64,000 nt of DNA from Spraguea lophii (taxonomy: Eukaryota; Microsporidia; Spragueidae), in the NCBI GenBank assembly GCA_001887945.1, contig LDOQ01000071.1:119186-183185 (forward strand), given 5' to 3'. Position 1 is the stretch's first letter. Each line of letters opens with the position of its first letter. Both the position numbers and the translations under genes were made by a program. A model generated the notes under the pieces. That model saw nothing but the letters and a program-made list of their open reading frames with translations, was not told where the DNA came from and made no database searches. This document shows, in pieces, positions 9,981-20,978 of this stretch.

Positions 9981-12218
9981 ATGCAGAATTATTCACAATC
10001 ATCAAAAAATAACAATTCTACATTAACTAATTCCCAGAGGAAAATATTAACAGATCTAAAATCTAACATACCTTTTCGTATAAAGAAAGCATTGTCGCGT
10101 ATACATACTGTTTACCAAAGTGATCCCAATATATCTATGTATATGAATGAATGTATACGCTTAGCTTCTATAGATCAGAAGAAATATAATTTTACAGAAG
10201 ATGAATCAAAAGATATTAATGGTGCATTGTATTATTTGTTGGCTAGATCTGATAATTATACGCATCTTTTGCTTATAAATACATTATTGCAGAAAACAAA
10301 ACCAAAACTTGGATTTGATTTGGGAGATGATAAAGATATAGTATATGTATATGAGGTCTTGAAAAAAGTAAGAGAAAAAGAAATATTGGATTTTTTCCTC
10401 AAAGAATTGACTGAACCGTTTATTTTTCCATATGTTTACAATCTTTCAAAACAAATGTTTTTAGATCATAAATTTAGAGAAATATTATGCAAAAATATAG
10501 CCAACGTAGACTCTGAGTTAGATGTATATTTACAATCCATATACTACATATCATATATTGATGAACAAATATTAACACTTAAAGAAGTACTTGTTAACCT
10601 GGAGCTATGCCTAAGATTGTATAAGAGTGTAAGAACATATGAGTATGCTCCCAAAGCTATTGTAGCATTACTTAGAATGCTATTATATAGAAGATATAAA
10701 GAAAATTCTGTGATGTTTAAAACACCATTCAGTAATAATGATAAAAACGATAATGATAAAAAAGAACATGAAGGTAGTACAAGTAACAATAATATAAATA
10801 ATAATATAAATAATAACAAAATAAATGAAAGAAGTATCAATAATAGTAATACAAGTAATAATAATATAAATGATATAACCATAGGCATAGGTAATATGGA
10901 TATAAGTGGCAGGAATATAGAAGATATAAATAACAACAATCCAAACAATGAAGAATTAGAAAAAATAAAAAATAATATTTATAATAGCGCAGAAGAATAT
11001 AATGGAATATCCGAATCAGAAGACTTTCTATTAAATGACAGTAAAGATAATTTTATTAATAAAAGAAATAACAAACAAGAATATATTAATGAAACAGATA
11101 CTAACCAAACGAATGATTCAATAAATTATAAAATACCATTATCTCTCATAAAAAACATATCTCATCTGATACAACTACGTGACAAAGCACAAGAAAAAAT
11201 TAGTCTACCGGTAATGAAATCGAATAAACCCAAATTATCATATTCGGAAAAGATACATTCTATTCTTATTGAAATTGCTTCCACCGCAGATCCCATAATA
11301 GTATATTTTTCTATTAAACTACTTTACCACCTATCACTCATAGAACAAAAGCATATAACAACATTAACAATGTTTTTAGATAAAGACGAGCACATAAGCT
11401 ATCCATTCATGACACTCATAAAAGATATTATCACAAATATAAAACCTAAAGAAAACAATAAAAAGAATAATAATTTTATATTAAGCAATAGATTCTTTGC
11501 ATTCAAAAGTACAGATAATATTAGAATATTTAAAATCAAAATACAATTATTACTCATATTATTTAATGAATATGCCCGAAAAGAAATAGAATACGGTTTA
11601 AAAATCTATCCATTCATAGCATTAGAATACATAATAAAAGATCATATTACCAATAATAAACCAGATAATACAATAAACACGGGTACATCATACATTCTAA
11701 AAAAAGCCATAGAATATTGTTCATCCAAAAATAAAAATAAAACCTATGAAATATTATTCACCTATGAAAATAACACTAAAATATACAATATAATAAAAAA
11801 TATAATAAATAAAGAAGAATATAATAACAAACATAAAGAACAACCACCTACAAACAACAATAACCACCCACATATAGTATTATTAGCAAATATGGTTAAC
11901 AAAATACCAGATACAAGCCATCTATCAACAGAAGAAAAAATATATTTATATTTAGTATTATACAATAGAAAGATAATAAATAAAGATTATATAATGAGAT
12001 ACATAGAAGAATTATCTGTAGATCATAAAGAGAAATATAAATATATTATAAGCTATATAAACAATGATAATAATAATGATGATAGTAAAGAGTGTGGTGA
12101 TAAGGAGGGTGATATAAATAATGATGGGAAAGATTGTGATCTAAATAATAATGATATAATTAATAACAATAAAAAAGATGATGGTAAGGAGAGTGATATA
12201 AACAATAATAATAAATAA
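9981..12218 (+). CDS. Unknown helical protein with Asn-rich insert, 745 aa
   Basis: I do not recognise the family. Residues 15-245 form a well-behaved helical region with alternating Leu/Ile patterns, which would suit a HEAT or armadillo-like solenoid. Residues from about 250 to 375 are a low-complexity Asn/Ile/Asp insert. A second helical region (about 385-690) follows, then an Asn/Asp-rich tail with degenerate DGKE-DINNN repeats. There is no signal peptide or membrane span. The start is an ATG with no CCC motif nearby. The interrupted solenoid would suit a scaffold or transport adaptor, but that is an inference. Confidence 0.65.
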   Translation: MQNYSQSSKNNNSTLTNSQRKILTDLKSNIPFRIKKALSRIHTVYQSDPNISMYMNECIRLASIDQKKYNFTEDESKDINGALYYLLARSDNYTHLLLINTLLQKTKPKLGFDLGDDKDIVYVYEVLKKVREKEILDFFLKELTEPFIFPYVYNLSKQMFLDHKFREILCKNIANVDSELDVYLQSIYYISYIDEQILTLKEVLVNLELCLRLYKSVRTYEYAPKAIVALLRMLLYRRYKENSVMFKTPFSNNDKNDNDKKEHEGSTSNNNINNNINNNKINERSINNSNTSNNNINDITIGIGNMDISGRNIEDINNNNPNNEELEKIKNNIYNSAEEYNGISESEDFLLNDSKDNFINKRNNKQEYINETDTNQTNDSINYKIPLSLIKNISHLIQLRDKAQEKISLPVMKSNKPKLSYSEKIHSILIEIASTADPIIVYFSIKLLYHLSLIEQKHITTLTMFLDKDEHISYPFMTLIKDIITNIKPKENNKKNNNFILSNRFFAFKSTDNIRIFKIKIQLLLILFNEYARKEIEYGLKIYPFIALEYIIKDHITNNKPDNTINTGTSYILKKAIEYCSSKNKNKTYEILFTYENNTKIYNIIKNIINKEEYNNKHKEQPPTNNNNHPHIVLLANMVNKIPDTSHLSTEEKIYLYLVLYNRKIINKDYIMRYIEELSVDHKEKYKYIISYINNDNNNDDSKECGDKEGDINNDGKDCDLNNNDIINNNKKDDGKESDINNNNK

Positions 12219-12922
12219 TGTGATAATAAATGATAATAATAACAAACAGTGTGATGATATTATTAATCTACAAGACTATAAGAATATAAAAGTATAATTA
12301 ATAAATGTAGATATGTATAATTAAATATAAAATATTATTATTTGTTATTATTCTATTATAGATTATTATATTTTTATTCTTATTATAGATTATTATTCTA
12401 TTCTTTCTTTTTATATCATTATAATACCTATTACTTCCTTTTACCATCATTTTTATAGTTAACTTTTATTACTCCTTTATCTTTTTTTATTAGTATAATT
12501 ACTAACAATATTCTTTTTTTATCCTTTTTATTATCTCCCTATTATGTTTTTATCTATTATCTCTTTATTATCTATTCTTTCTTTTTATCTACTATTATAA
12601 ATTAATTTATCATCATTATAATACCTATTAAAAATTAATTTATCATCATTATAATACCTATTATCTCTTTTTATCATCATTTTAATTTATCACAATAAAT
12701 TTATCATAATATTTTTTTACCTCTTTTTTTTGTTTATACCTCCATTTTAATATTTTTTAATATTTTAAAAATTTGTATACACTTAAACATAATTTCTTGT
12801 CCATTATCCATAAAAACAAGAAATATGCACATTTATATTTTTTCTTCAAAAAAATATTTTATTTGTATTATTTACCTCTCTTTTTTACCTCCAAAATTAA
12901 AATATTTAAAGAATCTGCCCCA
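12219..12922. other. AT-rich spacer with a short direct repeat
   Basis: It contains a T-rich pyrimidine tract and two adjacent copies of an about 33-bp unit (ATTAATTTATCATCATTATAATACC...) at about 12600-12662. No gene was seen. Confidence 0.5.
12600..12662. repeat. 33-bp tandem direct repeat, two copies
   Basis: The unit begins ATTAATTTATCATC and ends in CCTATTAAAA. The second copy is truncated at its 3' end, and a partial third copy is visible near 12413. Confidence 0.6.
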
Positions 12923-12927
12923 CCCCC
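12923..12927 (+). promoter_or_regulatory. C-rich start-proximal motif
   Basis: GCCCCACCCCCTT ends at the H2B ATG. It is the strongest C-run at any start in the window. Confidence 0.6.
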
Positions 12928-12929
12928 TT

Positions 12930-13307
12930 ATGGCAGTAGGAAAAAAATCAGTAGCAATACAAACAAATCCAGAAAACAGCACAAATATAAAAAAGAGAAA
13001 AACAAAGGTTGGTATCCAAGCTATTATGTTTAGAAGTACCGTAAAGAAGATTATTAAGGTCGTGTATGTAGATTCTATGCAAGTATCTTCATCTACTATA
13101 GAAGTAATGTCTGCTATATTTATGGAAATATTGGATTCTATATCAGATATTGCAGTAGAATTATCAAGAAAGGCAGGTAAACAAACAATAGGTGCAGAAG
13201 AAATAACTGCAGCATTCCAAATTTATTTGAGTGGAGAATTAGCACAACAGACACTAAATGAGATAAGAGAGACATTGGCTAAACAACAGTCAAAAGGAAG
13301 TAAATAA
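12930..13307 (+). CDS. HTB1: Histone H2B
   Basis: Core nucleosome histone of 125 residues, the usual size. After a basic tail the histone fold is clear: a FRSTVKKIIK helix 1 region, VSSSTIEVMSAIFMEILDSI (the family's ISS-AM-IMNSF-DIF helix 2), AVELSRKAGKQTI (EA--L------TI), EEITAAFQIYLSGELAQQ (EI--AV-L-L-GELA) and a C-terminal helix. The tail lacks the canonical Lys pattern, and the VHPD of other H2Bs is replaced by YVDS, so it is divergent, as microsporidian histones are. The start at 12930 is chosen because the C-rich motif lies 2 nt upstream and because longer frames upstream add a non-histone hydrophobic stretch. Confidence 0.9.
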   Translation: MAVGKKSVAIQTNPENSTNIKKRKTKVGIQAIMFRSTVKKIIKVVYVDSMQVSSSTIEVMSAIFMEILDSISDIAVELSRKAGKQTIGAEEITAAFQIYLSGELAQQTLNEIRETLAKQQSKGSK

Positions 13308-13767
13308 AAAAATAATTACTTGAGTATTTTATTTTATTAAATTTTACTTGTAACAATTTTTTCATTTGCTTATTTTTTAAAATTATTAAAATAATGAATA
13401 TTATAACAATAATGTATCTTATTTTAATATTTTAAAAAGAAATATAGAAAATATACCTTATTATTAGAAAATATATTTTATTTATTATATATGAACTAAA
13501 ATCTATTTACAAAATGAATATAGAAATAATACCATTTATCTAATGATTATGGTGTGATAACTAGAGTTAAAATTAGATATGAAAGAAAAAATACTTGTAT
13601 ACATTCAATTTATTGGTATTAAAAAAATATTATAGAGATGAAATCTTCTTGACCTAAAAATGCAACAGTAAACAATAAAACTTACAAATAAAAAAATCAT
13701 AAATAAAAATAATATCACAAATATCACTTAAAAATATAAAATAAAAAAAATAAATAAATATTTTTAA
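13308..13767. other. Gene-free AT-rich spacer
   Basis: I see nothing recognisable between H2B and the next CCC motif. Confidence 0.55.
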
Positions 13768-13770
13768 CCC
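13768..13770 (+). promoter_or_regulatory. CCC start-proximal motif
   Basis: AACCCTTA directly precedes the ATG at 13774. Confidence 0.55.
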
Positions 13771-13773
13771 TTA

Positions 13774-15018
13774 ATGCATTATATAATAAAATCTCTTATT
13801 ATTTCATTTTTAATTACACTACCAATAATATCTATACTATCATCCATAGTAATATCATTAACACAACCAACATTATATATACTATGGAATCCTACAATAA
13901 TATTTCTTAACATATCAATCAATAAATATTTAATCAGTATCGTAATAACAATAATATTAAAAGCAATAAAAATATTTTATAACACCAAAGATAATTTAGA
14001 TGATATAAGTGATAGTGATAATGGTATAGGTAATAAAGATAGATATAATACTAATACTATTAATACTAATACTATTACAACCAATACTAACAACATTAAT
14101 ACTAAAACCAATATAACTATAACTAATATAATAATAGGATTGTATAATTATTATTTTAATATCCTAATACCATTTACATTATCATTTATTAGTTTATATT
14201 TATTTATTAAGAAAATACCTATATCATTTATATTATCTATATTAGAAATATATAAATATAATTATAATATAGAATATATATCAAAGAAAGGATTAATACC
14301 ATATTTACTTAATAAGAATATAAATACTAATAGTATATATATATTAATAAGAATATTACCTATAATATTTATATCTAAAAATATAATAATATCTATAATA
14401 CTTACATATACGTATATAATAATAAAAGAATATATAATATCTATATTTGTGTATAATTATTATATCTTTGTTATAAAATATTATAATAGAGATAATAATA
14501 CGTTACAGATAGATTACAATAATAAATATAATAATAAATATAATAATACGTTAGAAATGAATTATAATAAAAAATATAATAATACATTAGAAATAGATAG
14601 AATAGCATATTTACATAATATATATTATGATAATAATGATATGTATATTAAATATATTTATAGAGAGATAGATAATATAAATAGATTGATAGTAAATATA
14701 AAATATATAATAGAAGAATATAATAATTATAGATATGTAAAAATAAAGATACGAGAGGAAGATAGTAAGCCTGGTATATTTAAAAAATATAATAATAAGG
14801 AGAAAGAAAGGGTTAGGAGAGAGAAGGTATTTAGAGTGGGAATAATATATTATTATTTTAAAAAAGAATTTAAAATAAAATATATTGTAGATTGTTTAAA
14901 AAAGAGTATGTGTATGTTAAATAATATAAATAGAAGTAATAGAGAATTGAATAAAGAGATAGATGGTGTAAGAGAGAAAATAGAAATGTTAAAAAAATAT
15001 GATATAGAAATAATTTAA
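13774..15018 (+). CDS. Multipass membrane protein with basic coiled tail, 414 aa
   Basis: Unrecognised family. The N-terminal half has about six hydrophobic segments, in pairs near residues 4-30, 40-65, 115-150, 175-210 and 205-235, split by an Asn/Thr-rich loop (about 72-112). The C-terminal half is soluble, Tyr/Asn/Lys-rich and then basic and helical, so it probably faces the cytoplasm. Around residues 247-275 a short unit NNKYNNTLE is repeated, encoded by near-identical codons, which suggests replication slippage. The start is supported by the CCC motif. An ER or nuclear-envelope role is possible but not shown. Confidence 0.65.
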   Translation: MHYIIKSLIISFLITLPIISILSSIVISLTQPTLYILWNPTIIFLNISINKYLISIVITIILKAIKIFYNTKDNLDDISDSDNGIGNKDRYNTNTINTNTITTNTNNINTKTNITITNIIIGLYNYYFNILIPFTLSFISLYLFIKKIPISFILSILEIYKYNYNIEYISKKGLIPYLLNKNINTNSIYILIRILPIIFISKNIIISIILTYTYIIIKEYIISIFVYNYYIFVIKYYNRDNNTLQIDYNNKYNNKYNNTLEMNYNKKYNNTLEIDRIAYLHNIYYDNNDMYIKYIYREIDNINRLIVNIKYIIEEYNNYRYVKIKIREEDSKPGIFKKYNNKEKERVRREKVFRVGIIYYYFKKEFKIKYIVDCLKKSMCMLNNINRSNRELNKEIDGVREKIEMLKKYDIEII

Positions 15019-15768
15019 ATATAATTTTATTATTTTCTATTTTCTATGATTGTTTTAGTTTTATTTAAATGATTATTTATTATTAGTTGACTATGTATTT
15101 ATTATTGGTTGACGTATAAGGTTTATTATATAACAGATATTGGCTGTATATTCCTTTATTTATAGATTTTTTTAGTCCCTCGTGATCTATAACCTTTTTA
15201 CCAATACTAACATATGTATTTGATGAGTACGAAGTTAAATTTATCTCATTTCATTGTATTTTCAGGTATTTGGATTTTACAAATAGTATATATTGATATT
15301 TGTTTTCTTCTAATGGATTTTATCTTCTTTCATAATATATTGATATTAATCAATAATCCGTATTAAAACCTTGTATAGGGATAACTAAATATTGTTCTGA
15401 TTCGAGAATAAGATTATGTAAAACATATAACATTACACCTTTGTTATATTACTTTGTATTTAAATGGAGTTTATCATTGGACTTTCAGATATCTTTCAAA
15501 CTTGATAATCATTACACAATAATGCCCATTATTACAACTTAACAAGATAATTTTATAAAAATAAAAAATTATTTATCATAATTTTAAATTGGATATATAT
15601 AAATTTAGATTTTTTAGTAACCTAATTTATAATATAAAATTAAATTATTTTATAAAATTCTATTCAAAAGAATAAACTCTGAATATCTATCGTTATTTAA
15701 AATATGATAGTTATAAATTTTTAAAACTTAAAATTAAAAATAGATGTAAAATATACTCATAAATAAAT
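15019..15768. other. Gene-free spacer between convergent genes
   Basis: No ORF, RNA gene or element could be identified. It is slightly less AT-rich than other spacers, so a very old mobile remnant cannot be excluded. Confidence 0.5.
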
Positions 15769-17019
15769 TTAATAATTTATCACCATTCTATGGATTTCGT
15801 TTTTAGGGATAACTTGATATTTCGCATAATTAAATTTTCTAACCGAAAAATCCAAATATAATTGAAGAATATTTTTATAATCGCAATTTTCACATAAAAC
15901 CATATTGTTATCAAAAAAATTACTTTTTTCTATTGCTATTTTTCGTAAATCTTTATTTTCATTATATTTGTATAATTGTTCTTCAATTTTTGCAAGTTTT
16001 CTTAAATACTTATTAATACGGACATATAAAAGAAGAACATTTTCTGTTGTTCCGTTGTCTAACTCAATACAGATTAAACTTAAATTTAAGTGATGTTGGT
16101 CATTAGTGGTTGTTTCTGGAATTCCTTGTGACACATTTTTTAAAATTTGTTCTAATTCCAAAAAAACCGCATCAAATTTTGCGTACATTTTTTCAATATC
16201 AGTACAAAATTTATTATTAGATAGGTACGATATACATCCATTCATAGCATCAACCATCCATTTCGAATCCAACAAATTATCATAAGCATTTGCGGTTTGA
16301 CCAGATATAGATGCTACACATGGTATATGTTCCATCGAAGATGGTTTTACTTTAGGGTATTCAGCAACGAGCTTTAATTGCATGTTTTTTGATCTAAATA
16401 AATTATACTTTGTTATATAAAATATTTTTGAATTCTTTTTTTTATACGATTCTGATGATTCACCGTTAATATTTTGTGTATTATATCCACGTTCAGGATT
16501 CTCTCGATGTATGCTTGAACTTTTAGCATTTAAATTCTTATAAAAATCATTAATTATATCCCCATGTGCTTGAACAAGCAATTCATAATATTTTATCCTG
16601 TATACATTATATTCACACAAAGATTCCAATAATTGTATAATATCCTTTGACTTAAAAATATTATCTTCCAATGTTTTCGCATATTTTAAAACATTCTCTA
16701 TTTCATCTTTACTTTTATCTGAAATATCATAATAAGAATCCTCCAATTCTATATTTATACCAAACTCTTCTCTATTAAATTCTGTGTCATATAACCAGAA
16801 ATTATTTGATTCATAAAATAAATTAGTTGTAGTAATTGCATCATTATTCCATATATTCTTCACATTTTCTATCATTTCAAATGATAAGCTTTTATCATTA
16901 GTTCCTGTTTCATTATCTGAACATTTTATAAGAAGGAAGATAATATTAATTTGAAATAAATATAAATAATACATAGATAATTTTTTAAATAACTTTATAT
17001 ATAAAGCATTTAATGACAT
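15769..17019 (-). CDS. Probable secreted protein, 416 aa, unknown
   Basis: A short basic N-terminus is followed by a hydrophobic stretch (about residues 15-33, YYLYLFQINIIFLLIKC) ending near SDNETG, which reads as a signal peptide or signal anchor. The rest is soluble, with about ten cysteines scattered along it and no Asn tracts, consistent with an exported, disulfide-containing protein. No domain is recognised. The ATG at 17019 has no CCC motif, as for the other putative secreted genes here. A second ATG 4 nt upstream is in another frame. A host-facing role is plausible but inferred only from the signal. Confidence 0.65.
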   Translation of the reverse strand: MSLNALYIKLFKKLSMYYLYLFQINIIFLLIKCSDNETGTNDKSLSFEMIENVKNIWNNDAITTTNLFYESNNFWLYDTEFNREEFGINIELEDSYYDISDKSKDEIENVLKYAKTLEDNIFKSKDIIQLLESLCEYNVYRIKYYELLVQAHGDIINDFYKNLNAKSSSIHRENPERGYNTQNINGESSESYKKKNSKIFYITKYNLFRSKNMQLKLVAEYPKVKPSSMEHIPCVASISGQTANAYDNLLDSKWMVDAMNGCISYLSNNKFCTDIEKMYAKFDAVFLELEQILKNVSQGIPETTTNDQHHLNLSLICIELDNGTTENVLLLYVRINKYLRKLAKIEEQLYKYNENKDLRKIAIEKSNFFDNNMVLCENCDYKNILQLYLDFSVRKFNYAKYQVIPKNEIHRMVINY

Positions 17020-17927
17020 ACATCAAAATGTCAACAATGTTATTTTGTAAAAATTAAAAATTTATTATTCCGAAGATATTTGAATTCTAAATTTAAATAT
17101 TGTAAATTCAATAATATAAAAGAAAATAATTAAAATACATTATTATTTAAATATTAAAAATTTATAGAAAAACGATGATAAATAAATTTTATATTTTATT
17201 ATTGTAAAAATAATAAATAAATGACATGTATCATGTAGTTAACATTTTAGTAAATGAATTTTATTATTAAAACTGAATAGTTACTAGTTTATATAAATAA
17301 TTCTCTTAACAACATAATTTAATATAAAATTATTTTAAAAAATATAACTTTCTAATATTTACTATAAATACATAATATTCATATTTAACATAACACTAAC
17401 ATCTAATAGATTATTACATTGTCTAACACATAAAATATATACTATTATTTTTGATAACCTATTAATTTAACAAATAACTTAGAATATAATTATATTCAAT
17501 ACATATTATTATCGTGTTATAAGATTTATTTGTTTTTAATAATTATATATTTTGATTTAATATTTAGTAATATTATATTTTATATCATTTGGTTCACAAT
17601 AAATCCTATCACATATAACAATAAACCATAAATGATATCTTCACGTATAAAAATTTACATTATAATTTTGATAATAAATATTTATAATATTTTTTATGTT
17701 AATGTAATAAATTTTTTTATGTTAAAAAAGTAACAATATAAATCTTCTTTTAAAAAACAAACGAAGAAATAAAAAATATAAATTAATAATTATTTATTAT
17801 TATATTTTTTATTTTATTTGATTTGTTAATATGATCTTATTAACATTTATTACTTTATAATATTCTTATGTTCAATGATATTGTAATATTTATCATTGCA
17901 ATAAATATTTCGTTCTATTTCATTTAG
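17020..17927. other. AT-rich divergent intergenic region
   Basis: About 900 bp between a minus-strand secreted-type gene and the plus-strand SNF2 gene. I see no structure other than the CCC motif at its right end. Confidence 0.55.
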
Positions 17928-17931
17928 CCCC
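17928..17931 (+). promoter_or_regulatory. CCCC start-proximal motif
   Basis: AGCCCCTCC directly precedes the ATG at 17935. Confidence 0.6.
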
Positions 17932-17934
17932 TCC

Positions 17935-19821
17935 ATGGAAGATAGTAAAAAAGATAATAAAAAAGTACATAAGCTATTTTTAAATGAAGATGGTGATCTT
18001 GTAATTTCTTCTTCAAAAATATTATCTACTTTTCTTACTAAATATAATGGTTCATTTAATATAAAGACGAACGAGTGGACTGTTGATATTGGTTATTATA
18101 CAGAAATAATAAATTATATAAAAACTAATAAAATATTATATACGTCATTTCCTGATGAATTATATTCTTTTATAATGAATAATAAAAGTAATGGTAAAAT
18201 GAATGTGTCGGGTGGATTGGATTTTTATCTGTCTTCTAAAATATCGCCTGTTTATGCATATTTGCTTCCTTTTCAAAGAGAATCTGTAAATTTTGCATTA
18301 AATAGAAATGGTAGGGTTATATTGGCTGATGATATGGGATTGGGTAAAAGTATTCAAGCATTGGCTATTGCAGAGTATTATAAGAAAGAATATCCACTTT
18401 TAATTATAGCGCCATCTTCTTTGTTGGATGGTTGGAAAGATACAATTAAAAATTTTTTGAATAAAGAAGCTATAGTAATAAGAAGATTGGTAGATATGGA
18501 GAATATAAAAATACATGTAGATAAAAATATAAAAACACATGTAGATAAGAATAAAGTTGATAATAACAGTTATAATAAAAAAGATAATAATAAAGTTTAT
18601 AATATAAATAATAATATACATGTAGATAATACAAATAATAACAATAATAGTAATATCGTGGTAGGAGAAGGAGAAATATCTTCATTTTCCATGACATCTT
18701 TTGACAGCTCTGATATAAACAATTTTAGTATATCCGATGAAGATATTTTAAATGAAATAAATTTAATAGAGAGTAATAAAATAATAGATAACAATATAAT
18801 ATACATTACATCCTACGATATGGCATCTAAGGGTATAAAGCATATAACCGGTATTAAAGCTGTTATAGTAGATGAATGTCATGCATTAAAAGATATGAAT
18901 GCACAAAGAACAAAAAATCTACTACCTTTTTTATCCACGGTTAATAGATTGATATTGGTAAGTGGTACACCGGCATTAAGTAAGCCTATAGAATTATACA
19001 CACTAATAAAAATGTTAAATAGTAAAATATATAAAAATATGAAAATATACGGTGATAGATATTGTTTAAATAATAAATACAATTATAATAAATTTTACAG
19101 TAAGAAACAATATTATAATGGTTGTACTAATGCCGCAGAATTAAAATACGTATTATCATTATTTATGGTACGTAGAATTAAAGAAGAAGTATTACATCAA
19201 TTACCTAAAAAAACACGAAAACAAGAAGTAATAACCAATATCCCCAAAGATAATTTATATGAAGAAAATACAGATATTATGAAAATGTATTATGACAGTG
19301 CATTAAAAAAATTAAACGGAGTGATAGAATACGTAGAAAAACTTCTAAATTTAAAAAGAAAATTTTTAATATTCGCACACCACGAAAGTATGCTTAACGG
19401 AATAGAAAATAAAATAAAAGATAAAACAATGTACATACGCATAGATGGATCTACACCCAGTATACTAAGACAAGGTTTAGTACATAAATTTAATAATACA
19501 GAAGAATATAAAATAGCCCTATTATCCATAACATCAGCATCAACAGGTTTAAATCTTACATCAGCCAATTTAGTACTCTTTGCAGAATTATATTGGAATC
19601 CAGGTAATCTATTACAAGCAGAAGATAGAGTTCATAGAATAGGACAGAAAAGCGAAGTAGAAATAATATATTTGTTAGGAGAAAATACAGTTGATGAGAA
19701 AGTATGGCCTAAAATATTAAATAAATTAAATACATTAGAGAAATTGGGAATAAATAAAAATAAATTAAAAAGTGTAGAAAAGAAAAGTAACAATAATTTA
19801 AATAGATATTTTAATAAGTAA
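17935..19821 (+). CDS. SMARCAL1: SNF2-family ATPase, SMARCAL1/HARP type
   Basis: A probable annealing helicase that rewinds RPA-coated DNA at stalled forks. Residues about 13-65 resemble a HARP domain (NEDGDLVI ... FNIKTNEWTVDI). The ATPase follows: LLPFQRESV, motif I DDMGLGKS (132-139), IAPSSLLDGW (Ia), DECH (about 313-316), SGTPALSKPIEL (III), RRIKEEV, then in the second lobe FAHHESM, RIDGST, SITSASTGLNLT, and motif VI LQAEDRVHRIGQ. Between motifs Ia and II an Asn/Asp/Lys insert of about 75 residues contains HVDKN repeats. At 628 residues it is shorter than animal SMARCAL1, with one HARP domain and no obvious RPA-binding N-terminus. The HARP assignment is less certain than SNF2. Confidence 0.85.
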   Translation: MEDSKKDNKKVHKLFLNEDGDLVISSSKILSTFLTKYNGSFNIKTNEWTVDIGYYTEIINYIKTNKILYTSFPDELYSFIMNNKSNGKMNVSGGLDFYLSSKISPVYAYLLPFQRESVNFALNRNGRVILADDMGLGKSIQALAIAEYYKKEYPLLIIAPSSLLDGWKDTIKNFLNKEAIVIRRLVDMENIKIHVDKNIKTHVDKNKVDNNSYNKKDNNKVYNINNNIHVDNTNNNNNSNIVVGEGEISSFSMTSFDSSDINNFSISDEDILNEINLIESNKIIDNNIIYITSYDMASKGIKHITGIKAVIVDECHALKDMNAQRTKNLLPFLSTVNRLILVSGTPALSKPIELYTLIKMLNSKIYKNMKIYGDRYCLNNKYNYNKFYSKKQYYNGCTNAAELKYVLSLFMVRRIKEEVLHQLPKKTRKQEVITNIPKDNLYEENTDIMKMYYDSALKKLNGVIEYVEKLLNLKRKFLIFAHHESMLNGIENKIKDKTMYIRIDGSTPSILRQGLVHKFNNTEEYKIALLSITSASTGLNLTSANLVLFAELYWNPGNLLQAEDRVHRIGQKSEVEIIYLLGENTVDEKVWPKILNKLNTLEKLGINKNKLKSVEKKSNNNLNRYFNK

Positions 19822-20048
19822 ATAATATAATATATAGAAGTGGTAATAATGGAGAAAATATAATATAATGGATAGAATAGAATATAAAGTATATAATAAT
19901 AATGTATAATGTATAGAACGAAATATAAACTATAAAATATAACGTATACGCTTATATAAATCATAATATTAACATTATAACAACAATACTATAACAACAT
20001 AACAATAACACTATAACAACACAACAATACTATATATAAATTTATTTA

Positions 20049-20978
20049 TTACTTAATTCTATTATTTACAAAATACAATAATACATTTATACTTGATATA
20101 ACAATTCTCAATATATAATTATTTTTCTTATGTATATGTTTAGCTATGATCATTATATGGCTTAATATAAATGAATTTATTAAGAATACTATAGATGGAT
20201 TATTATAATTATTTTTATACAATGAATATATATTAGAAGATACAAATGATAATATGGTTATAAAAAAATATCTAAGAAAATATAAATCTACACTAAGATC
20301 ATAGTATATAAGCTTTCTAAAGAATATTTCTTCTAAATATGATGAAATAAAAATATAATGAAATATATATAAATATTGGGGGAAGTGTGGTAATGTATTG
20401 AATATTTTATAATGTGGTGATCTTTTATTTTTCTCTTTAATATTATTATTTATATTATTTATATTGTTAATATCTCTATCATGAATATCTCTGTTATCTT
20501 TATTTATATTATTTATATTACTTTCATTTATATTACTTCTATCATGGATATTGTTAATATTATTAATATCTCTATTTTTTTCATTAACATTATGAATCTT
20601 TTCATATGGATAATCAAATACTATAAGTCTATCAGAATGATAATTATCTAAAACTATTAGAATATTAAAATATTTTATCGGTAGAAATATTATTAATGAG
20701 AATATATAATATGTTAGTGTTAACAATAAGATAACCAATGTATTGTATAAAATAATATTTTTTTTATATGCATCTATAATTATATCTGATATATTGGTAA
20801 ATTGTTGATGGTTTTTTAATATGTATGATGATAATATAATTGATGCTAAGATTATATCTAGGATTATACTCATAATTTTTAGGAAAACATCGTTTATAAA
20901 TGATTCCATTGTCTTTAACATAAGAAGTTTAATAAGATAATATAAAATAAAAAATACTATTTGAAATGGTTTTATCAT
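20049..20978 (-). CDS. CAAX-protease-like (Rce1/CPBP) membrane protein
   Basis: Rce1 cleaves the last three residues of prenylated CAAX proteins in the ER membrane. Hydrophobic segments lie near residues 5-22, 33-52, 75-105, 202-214, 230-250, 261-280 and 286-303. The key hint is EEIFFR (216-221), the EExxxR motif of CPBP intramembrane proteases. Where motif 2 (FxxxH) should follow, the sequence has F245-VSS-N249, so the expected His is an Asn. His274, His281 and His283 follow in the region of the last motif. An Asn/Asp/Ile repeat insert occupies 130-190. It may be a divergent active enzyme, an inactive relative, or another membrane protein that carries EExxxR by chance. There is no CCC motif. 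Confidence 0.5.
   Translation of the reverse strand: MIKPFQIVFFILYYLIKLLMLKTMESFINDVFLKIMSIILDIILASIILSSYILKNHQQFTNISDIIIDAYKKNIILYNTLVILLLTLTYYIFSLIIFLPIKYFNILIVLDNYHSDRLIVFDYPYEKIHNVNEKNRDINNINNIHDRSNINESNINNINKDNRDIHDRDINNINNINNNIKEKNKRSPHYKIFNTLPHFPQYLYIFHYIFISSYLEEIFFRKLIYYDLSVDLYFLRYFFITILSFVSSNIYSLYKNNYNNPSIVFLINSFILSHIMIIAKHIHKKNNYILRIVISSINVLLYFVNNRIK

Noticed and set aside
12773..12929. Upstream extension of histone H2B or an overlapping small gene
   Set aside because: The frames are AT-driven and hydrophobic. The C-rich motif and the family length both place the start at 12930.
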